Assembly (NCBI GenBank): GCA_025363155.1
Contig: JANYEL010000037.1
Location: 1-41,603 of the forward strand
Source of the DNA: Moraxellaceae bacterium
GTDB lineage: Bacteria > Pseudomonadota > Gammaproteobacteria > Pseudomonadales > Moraxellaceae
Length of the DNA stretch: 41,603 nt
Direction of reading: 5' to 3'
Below the pieces are notes generated by a model that did not search any database, had not been told where the DNA came from, and worked only from the letters and a program-made list of their open reading frames with translations. The position numbers and the translations under genes were made by a program. Below are positions 36,447-41,603 of the stretch, piece after piece; the first letter of the stretch is position 1, and every line of letters begins with the position of its first letter.

Positions 36447-37832
36447 ATGAGACGTAATCAACGCGAAAAATTGCGTGAACAGCCTGCTTTAAAATTCACT
36501 ATTGAAAAACTATCGCACGAAGGTCGTGGTGTAACCCACTATGGTTCGCAGCCAGATCATCCTGTCGAGAAGTTGGGCAAAAAGGTGTTTGTCTCTTTTG
36601 GTTTGATGGGTGAAACGGTCGTTGCCAAAGTGCACGAAAGTCACAAGAAATACGAAGAAGCAGATGCATCGGTCATTGAAAATCCATCACCAGATCGCGT
36701 TGATCCAATCTGTCCACATTTCACCGTATGCGGTGGCTGTAGCTTGCAACATTGGTCAACTGACGCGCAGATTGAGTTTAAGCAAACCGTATTGAATGAT
36801 CACTTCCAGCATTTTGGTGGATTGACGCCAAAGACATGGTTGCCAGCGTTGCGTTCAACCCGTACCGATTACCGCCGCAAAGCGCGCTTGGGCGCGAAAT
36901 ACGTTATTAAAAAAGAAGCGATGTTGGTCGGTTTCCGCGAACGTAAAAGCAGTTATTTAGCTGAGCTGAATGAATGCAAAGTGCTCGACGCACAGGTCGG
37001 TCAGCGTTTGGGTGAACTCAAAGAATTGTTGGGCGACTTACAAGCGCGCGAACAAATTCCACAGCTTGAAATAGCGATTGGCGATGAGCATGAAGATGGC
37101 ACGGTTGCGATGATCGTCCGTCATTTGACGCCACTTCATCAAACTGACACAGAAAAGTTGCTTAATTACGCGCGCAATGTCGGTTGGCAGTTATACCTGC
37201 AGCCAGGGAATTACGACACGGTACATCGTATTGATAAGCCAGATGCGCCAATGCGTTTGCATTATGAGTTGCCAGACTTTGATATCAAGTTTGCGTTCTC
37301 TCCATTGGACTTCACGCAAGTCAATCGTGATATTAACCGTCAGATGGTGACATTGGCTTGCGATTTGCTAGAGCTTAAGGAAGGCGAGCGCGTTCTCGAC
37401 TTATTTTGTGGATTAGGTAACTTCTCATTACCGCTGGCGCGACGTGTTGGTGCGACTGGTCAAGTGGTTGCCGTCGAAGGCAGTGCCGAGATGGTGCAGC
37501 GCGGCGGTGAGAATGCGGCATTGAACAATATGGAAAATGTTCAGTTTTATGCACAAGATTTGACGAAAGATTTCTCTCATCAGCCGTGGGCAGCGCAAGG
37601 TTTTGATGCGTTACTGATCGATCCGCCGCGTACCGGTGCAGAAGAAGTGATGCATTATGTGGCGCGCTTCAATGCTAAACGGATTGTTTATGTATCGTGT
37701 AATCCAGCCACGCTAGCGCGTGACGCGGGTATACTGACAGCAGCAGGTTACGTGATGCAATCAGCAGGTGTGATGGATATGTTTACGCATACCAGTCATG
37801 TCGAATCGATTGCGCTGTTTGTGAAAAAGTAA
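36447..37832 (+). CDS. rlmD: 23S rRNA (uracil1939-C5)-methyltransferase RlmD
   Basis: RlmD (RumA) methylates U1939 of 23S rRNA using SAM and carries a [4Fe-4S] cluster. The 461-residue protein has an N-terminal TRAM domain (residues 13-75, LSHEGRGVTHY), cluster cysteines C89, C95, C98 and C177, the SAM motif VLDLFCGLGNFSLPLA, IDPPRTGAEE and the catalytic Cys418 in YVSCNPATLARD. All key residues are present. There is no strong ribosome-binding site. It lies just ahead of relA, an arrangement also seen in E. coli. Confidence 0.96.
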   Translation: MRRNQREKLREQPALKFTIEKLSHEGRGVTHYGSQPDHPVEKLGKKVFVSFGLMGETVVAKVHESHKKYEEADASVIENPSPDRVDPICPHFTVCGGCSLQHWSTDAQIEFKQTVLNDHFQHFGGLTPKTWLPALRSTRTDYRRKARLGAKYVIKKEAMLVGFRERKSSYLAELNECKVLDAQVGQRLGELKELLGDLQAREQIPQLEIAIGDEHEDGTVAMIVRHLTPLHQTDTEKLLNYARNVGWQLYLQPGNYDTVHRIDKPDAPMRLHYELPDFDIKFAFSPLDFTQVNRDINRQMVTLACDLLELKEGERVLDLFCGLGNFSLPLARRVGATGQVVAVEGSAEMVQRGGENAALNNMENVQFYAQDLTKDFSHQPWAAQGFDALLIDPPRTGAEEVMHYVARFNAKRIVYVSCNPATLARDAGILTAAGYVMQSAGVMDMFTHTSHVESIALFVKK

Positions 37833-37866
37833 GATTTTTTAATTGGTTGTATGCTGTCGTTGTTAT

Positions 37867-37898
37867 GCAATAAAGTGATCGAAATGATGCTTTATTGC
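37867..37898 (+). terminator. hairpin between rlmD and relA
   Basis: GCAATAAAG (37867-37875) and CTTTATTGC (37890-37898) form a perfect 9-bp stem around a 14-nt loop that holds its own short ATC/GAT pair. No T-tract follows, so it may only partly terminate rlmD transcription. Confidence 0.45.
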
Positions 37899-38005
37899 TA
37901 GTTCCATAATCCGCTGGTGATGCTGTGGATAAGGATTTTTCAGCGCAGGAAAAGTTTGAAAATTTAGATTGATAAGAAAGTCGCGCGTTGAGGCACGAGG
38001 TTGAT

Positions 38006-40366
38006 ATGGTCAGAATACGCGAAGATTTACCGAGACGTATGGATGAAGCAAACGCTGCACAGCGTACAGATGCTGACGTCGTAAGCTATGGTGAATCCGA
38101 TGTTGATTTGGAAGGCTGGTTAGCTCGATTATCCGAGCAACTGGATGAATCTGCGATTCAGCAATTACGTCAGGCCTGTGAATTGGTTGCACGTCGTGCA
38201 GCTGAGGCCGATAAAACACGATTCGAACATCGTTCCAACGCCTATCTAGCAGGTGTCGGGATGGCGGATATTTTGACCCATCTGCGTGTCGATGAAGAGA
38301 CGTTAATTGCTTCCGTTCTATTTCGTAGCGTCCGTGAAAAGCTGATTGATCTCGATGAGATTCAGGGAATTTTTGGCGCGGGCATTGAAAACCTCATTCG
38401 CAGCACCTTGGCGATGGGGGGCTTGTCGGAACTGATCGAGCGCAATCGTCGTCTCGAAGATCATTTTGAAAATAATCAACGCGAGCATTTATCGGGCATT
38501 TATAAAATGCTGATTTCTGTGACCGAAGACGTGCGCGTGGTGTTGATTAAACTCGCTGAACGTACCTTCGCGGTTCGTGAATTGGCGAATGCCTCACGCG
38601 AACGGCAAGAGCGTGTTGCGCGCGAAATTCTAACCATTTACTCGCCGTTGGCGCATCGTCTGGGGATTGCCCAGCTCAAGTGGGAACTGGAGGATATTGC
38701 CTTCCGATTCCTGTCGCCTGAACGCTATAAAGAAATCGCCACCTTACTGAGTGAAAAACGCTTAGAGCGCGAACAATATATTCAGCACATGACGCAAAAG
38801 CTGCAAGCGGCGTTGATTGAACAAGGCATCAAAGCCGAAGTGACGGGTCGCGTTAAACATATCTATTCGATTTACCGCAAGATGAAAAGCAAACAACTGA
38901 GTTTTGATCAGTTGTACGACATTCGTGCGTTACGCGTTTTGGTCGATAATGTGCCAGATTGCTATTATTCACTGGGTATCGCGCATCAACTGTGGCGACA
39001 TATTCCCGATCAGTTCGATGATTACATCACTAATCCAAAAGCCAACGGTTATCGCTCTTTGCATACGGCTGTATTGGCAGAAAATCGCTCGCTTGAAGTG
39101 CAAATCCGTACCTTTGAAATGCACAATGAAGCGGAACTCGGCGTTTGTGCACATTTTAATTATAAAGAAGGTACTAAAGGCGGCAAAAAAGGCGATATCG
39201 TCTTTGACCATAAATTGCATTCGCTGCGCAGTGTCCTGGAAAATTATCAAGAAAATAGAAATCGTCAAGAGAATGGTTCAAGAGCGGCTGATGATCATGA
39301 TTCGGATGAAGAAGGCGATGTTGGTTCGCTGAATGATTGGGGCGAGTTCGAGAAGATTTACGTCTTCAGTCGTGATGGCGATATCAGAGAATTGCCGAAA
39401 GATGCGACTGTGTTGGATTTCGCATATCACGTGCATACCGAAGTCGGTAATCACTGTTATGCCGCGCGCGTCAATCAACGGTTTGTCCCGCTCACGTATA
39501 AGCTGAAAACGGGCGAACAGGTTGAGATTTTAACCAAGAAAGATCGTGATCCGAATCGCGATTGGTTGGTGAGTTCACTCGGCTATATCAAAACTGCCCA
39601 TGCGCGCGATAAATTACGCTACTGGTTCCGCCAGCAAGATCGCAGTAAAAATCTCGAAATTGGTCGTGAAACGCTGGCGAAAGAGCTGACGCGTCTTGCG
39701 ATTCATCCCAAGAGTATTGATCTTGCCGATTATGCAAAGATTTTTAATGTTAAAAGCGGCGAAGATATTCTGATTGGTTTGGTGACAGGTGATATTAGCT
39801 TGCATCAATTGATGAATCAGATTAACAAGCAAATGCAGCCTGACGGCGATCAACCAGAGTTGACGCTGAAACCGACATTGAATCCACGTGCCAGTCGGAC
39901 ATTATCGCAGCACGGCATTCTGATTGATGGCTTGGATAATGTAGAGCTACATGTCGCGCAGTGCTGTCAGCCAGTCCATGGCGAGCCGATTGCGGGTTAT
40001 ATTACTCAGCATCGTGGGGTCAGTATTCATAATGAGCATTGCCCAGAATATGCGCGTTTGATCACTCAGGATGCAGGCCGTGCGGTGGAAGCCGGCTGGG
40101 AAATGCAGCCATCAAACGGACAAATTGTACAAATTGTCGTCGAGGCGTATGATCGAAGAGGTCTGCTGAAAGATTTGACCGCAGTCATCTTTGCCGATCA
40201 AATTAACATTCAACAGGTCAACACAATCACCGAAGCAAATGGTATTGCAACGATGAAGTTGCAAATTGAAGTGAAAGGTTTGGCGCAACTCTCTCGTTTG
40301 CTGGCAAGGCTTGAACAGCAACCGGGCATTATGAGCGCGAGACGATTGGTCGTGGGGATGAAGTAG
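38006..40366 (+). CDS. relA: GTP pyrophosphokinase RelA ((p)ppGpp synthetase I)
   Basis: RelA binds ribosomes and makes (p)ppGpp when uncharged tRNA appears. From the ATG at 38006 (GAGG 5-8 nt ahead) it has 786 residues; the TTG at 37988 is rejected. The N-terminal hydrolase-like domain is inactive: where SpoT has its HD motif this protein reads ASVLFRSVREK (about 97-107). The synthetase follows (RVKHIYSIYRKMKSKQ from about 280, FDQLYDIRALRVLV), then TGS (about 455-520, ELPKDATVLDFAYHVHT), a helical and zinc-type part with CCQP, and a C-terminal ACT/RRM domain (about 710-785). This is the RelA, not SpoT, pattern. Confidence 0.96.
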   Translation: MVRIREDLPRRMDEANAAQRTDADVVSYGESDVDLEGWLARLSEQLDESAIQQLRQACELVARRAAEADKTRFEHRSNAYLAGVGMADILTHLRVDEETLIASVLFRSVREKLIDLDEIQGIFGAGIENLIRSTLAMGGLSELIERNRRLEDHFENNQREHLSGIYKMLISVTEDVRVVLIKLAERTFAVRELANASRERQERVAREILTIYSPLAHRLGIAQLKWELEDIAFRFLSPERYKEIATLLSEKRLEREQYIQHMTQKLQAALIEQGIKAEVTGRVKHIYSIYRKMKSKQLSFDQLYDIRALRVLVDNVPDCYYSLGIAHQLWRHIPDQFDDYITNPKANGYRSLHTAVLAENRSLEVQIRTFEMHNEAELGVCAHFNYKEGTKGGKKGDIVFDHKLHSLRSVLENYQENRNRQENGSRAADDHDSDEEGDVGSLNDWGEFEKIYVFSRDGDIRELPKDATVLDFAYHVHTEVGNHCYAARVNQRFVPLTYKLKTGEQVEILTKKDRDPNRDWLVSSLGYIKTAHARDKLRYWFRQQDRSKNLEIGRETLAKELTRLAIHPKSIDLADYAKIFNVKSGEDILIGLVTGDISLHQLMNQINKQMQPDGDQPELTLKPTLNPRASRTLSQHGILIDGLDNVELHVAQCCQPVHGEPIAGYITQHRGVSIHNEHCPEYARLITQDAGRAVEAGWEMQPSNGQIVQIVVEAYDRRGLLKDLTAVIFADQINIQQVNTITEANGIATMKLQIEVKGLAQLSRLLARLEQQPGIMSARRLVVGMK

Positions 40367-40433
40367 CTATTCTTTAAATAGCGTTCTCTGACGTGATGGA
40401 GTACAACCGAGTTATCTGAAAGGAGTCAGGAAC

Positions 40434-41393
40434 ATGGTCAGTAGCGATAAGCAAGAAATGGAACCCGATGACAACAAGGTTTATAAGACATTGTTGGAAT
40501 CCACCAAAGCAATTCCGTGGCGAATTGATTGGGCAACGATGAAGTTTAGTTATATCGGACCGCAGATCGAAGCGCTTTTGGGCTGGAAGCCAGAGAGTTG
40601 GATCAGTGTTGAAGATTGGGCTGCGCGGATGCACGAGGAAGACCGTGAGAACGTCGTGAATTTTTGTGTGTCTCAGTCTAAGTCAGGTATTGATCACGAG
40701 GCGGATTACCGCGCACTCACTGCCGATGGCAGCTATGTCTGGATTCGTGATGTTGTTCATGTCGTCCGTAAAAACGGTGAAGTCGAAGCATTAGTCGGCT
40801 TCATGTTCGACATCAGCGAACGCAAAAAAACCGAAGAAGAATTACTTCGTTTAAATCGCAAGCTCGAAAAGTATTCCTTTACCGATGGTCTGACAGATGT
40901 TGCTAATCGACGCATGTTTGATATCACGATGGAACGTGAGTGGGGCAGCGCTTATCGTGAATGTCGGCCACTGTCGCTAATTATTATCGATGTTGATTAT
41001 TTTAAAGATTACAACGATCAGTATGGACATCCAGTTGGCGATGAGTGTCTTAAACGCGTGGCTCAACTACTGGCGACAGTCGCGGGTCGCTCTCGTGATC
41101 TCTTCGCGCGCTTTGGCGGTGAAGAGTTTGTGATGATTTTGCCTGAAACAGATACTCATAATGCGATTGCTGTCGCGGAAAAATGTCGTCAGATCGTGCT
41201 GGATGAAATGATTCCGCATCGCAGTTCGAAACTGGGCGCTTACCTGACGATCAGTTTAGGCGTGAGTACAATAGTTCCTACGGTGAAGGATACAACGGCT
41301 TCGTTCATTGCGCAGGTAGATTGGTTGTTATATCAGGCGAAGCAGCAAGGGCGGAATCGTGTTGCTTCTGGTGTTGCTGAACACGCAGGATGA
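40434..41393 (+). CDS. PAS-GGDEF diguanylate cyclase
   Basis: This enzyme makes c-di-GMP from two GTP. The 319 residues hold a PAS domain (about 20-130, with the W-RIDW-T-FSYIGPQIEALLG start and the FDISERKKTEEEL exit helix) and a GGDEF domain (about 145-312). The active site is GGEEF (228-232), the metal-binding Asp186 is in IIDVDYFKDYND, and the inhibitory I-site RSRD (219-222) sits exactly five residues ahead of GGEEF, so product feedback is expected. No transmembrane segment or signal peptide is seen, so it is a cytosolic sensor; the PAS ligand is unknown. AAGGAG precedes the ATG. It is 67 nt behind relA. Confidence 0.95.
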   Translation: MVSSDKQEMEPDDNKVYKTLLESTKAIPWRIDWATMKFSYIGPQIEALLGWKPESWISVEDWAARMHEEDRENVVNFCVSQSKSGIDHEADYRALTADGSYVWIRDVVHVVRKNGEVEALVGFMFDISERKKTEEELLRLNRKLEKYSFTDGLTDVANRRMFDITMEREWGSAYRECRPLSLIIIDVDYFKDYNDQYGHPVGDECLKRVAQLLATVAGRSRDLFARFGGEEFVMILPETDTHNAIAVAEKCRQIVLDEMIPHRSSKLGAYLTISLGVSTIVPTVKDTTASFIAQVDWLLYQAKQQGRNRVASGVAEHAG

Positions 41394-41462
41394 CGAGGCT
41401 GTCGAGTTATGTCCTTGAGCTAAGTTTGAGTCAAGACACAAATAAAAAATCCCACGTCAAAT

Positions 41463-41603
41463 TGAACTGCACCCCAAAAGTTGGACACCCTCCAACTGAT
41501 TAAGGTGCAGTTTTTTATCAGTAAGCATTCGATTGAACTGAAGCTCGACGTGATCAATCACTATCTGTCGGGTAAAGACGGTTATGGACTGACAGCAGAG
41601 CAC
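41463..41603 (+). mobile_element. left end of an IS3-family (IS150-type) insertion sequence, cut by the window
   Basis: From TG at 41463 the sequence TGAACTGCACCCCAAAAGTT reads as an IS3-family terminal inverted repeat of the IS150 group. It is followed within 55 nt by the start of an OrfA frame. The element runs off the window, so its length, right end and target duplication cannot be seen. The end is rich in dyads (41465-41512). Confidence 0.75.
41517..41603 (+). CDS. IS3-family transposase OrfA, 5' fragment
   Basis: The frame reads (I)SKHSIELKLDVINHYLSGK and onward, with no stop to the window edge. It resembles the N-terminal helix-turn-helix of IS3/IS150 OrfA proteins, which usually start MSK-SIELKL. 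At the expected start the codon is ATC (41517-41519), not ATG. GTG 41505 and TTG 41481 are in frame upstream and could serve instead. Transposition would need the rest of orfA and orfB, outside the window. Confidence 0.65.
   Translation, partial: MSKHSIELKLDVINHYLSGKDGYGLTAEH

Noticed and set aside
40366-40382. GCTATT/AATAGC hairpin at the relA stop
   Set aside because: It has only a 6-bp A/T-rich stem with no T-run after it; likely chance.
1-41603. CRISPR arrays, tRNA or rRNA genes, prophage or defence islands
   Set aside because: I looked for regularly spaced repeats, tRNA cloverleafs with CCA ends, and phage or defence genes, and found none; the gene content is core chromosomal apart from the IS end.

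Overview
The window is an ordinary-looking piece of gammaproteobacterial chromosome with moderate G+C. It most resembles the family Moraxellaceae, that is Acinetobacter or a close relative. The evidence is an Acinetobacter-type OmpA, two tandem FFLEELY-type proteins of the kind annotated in Acinetobacter, a two-domain polyphosphate:AMP phosphotransferase, the gene order sbp-hydrolase-cysTWA-cbl, and the pairing rlmD-relA. The genus is an inference; there is no rRNA or tRNA gene in the window to settle it.

Layout. Positions 1-5.4 kb (+): prfC (release factor 3), a small lipoprotein, a TatD-type hydrolase overlapping tcdA (tRNA t6A cyclisation), and an SDR oxidoreductase, closed by a bidirectional terminator. 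5.4-7.4 kb (-): a biosynthetic-type thiolase and an orphan FimT/GspH-like pseudopilin. 7.7-11.5 kb (+): ompA, typA/bipA and mscL, each followed by a clear intrinsic terminator. 11.6-18.0 kb (-): a small exported protein, then (read in transcription order) two paralogous FFLEELY-type genes, ubiE, ubiJ, ubiB and mutM. ubiE, ubiJ and ubiB form a ubiquinone module. 18.2-20.3 kb: pap (+), then a DUF697-like membrane protein (-). 20.6-29.6 kb (+): recC-recB-recD, joined by two 4-nt ATGA overlaps, forming the RecBCD recombination nuclease.

29.6-30.05 kb is the most interesting stretch. It has no ORF, but directly behind recD lies a near-perfect GacA-type upstream activating sequence (TGTACG-N6-CTTACA). 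About 45 nt further on begins a roughly 160-nt RNA gene with nine GGA triplets, several in hairpin loops, ending in a strong intrinsic terminator. This is the architecture of an RsmX/Y/Z (CsrB-type) sRNA that titrates CsrA/RsmA. A REP-like inverted pair follows it.

30.05-36.1 kb (-): a sulfate-uptake locus, in transcription order sbp, an RBBP9-like serine hydrolase, cysT, cysW, cysA and the Cbl/CysB-type regulator. A 107-bp palindromic repeat sits between the hydrolase and cysT. 36.4-41.4 kb (+): rlmD (23S rRNA m5U1939), relA (ppGpp synthetase) and a PAS-GGDEF diguanylate cyclase with an intact I-site. The window ends inside the left end of an IS3-family insertion sequence.

Most genes are housekeeping. 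The regulatory layer stands out: a putative Gac/Rsm sRNA, (p)ppGpp synthesis, c-di-GMP synthesis and a sulfur-starvation regulator all lie within about 12 kb. Physical proximity alone does not show that they act together.
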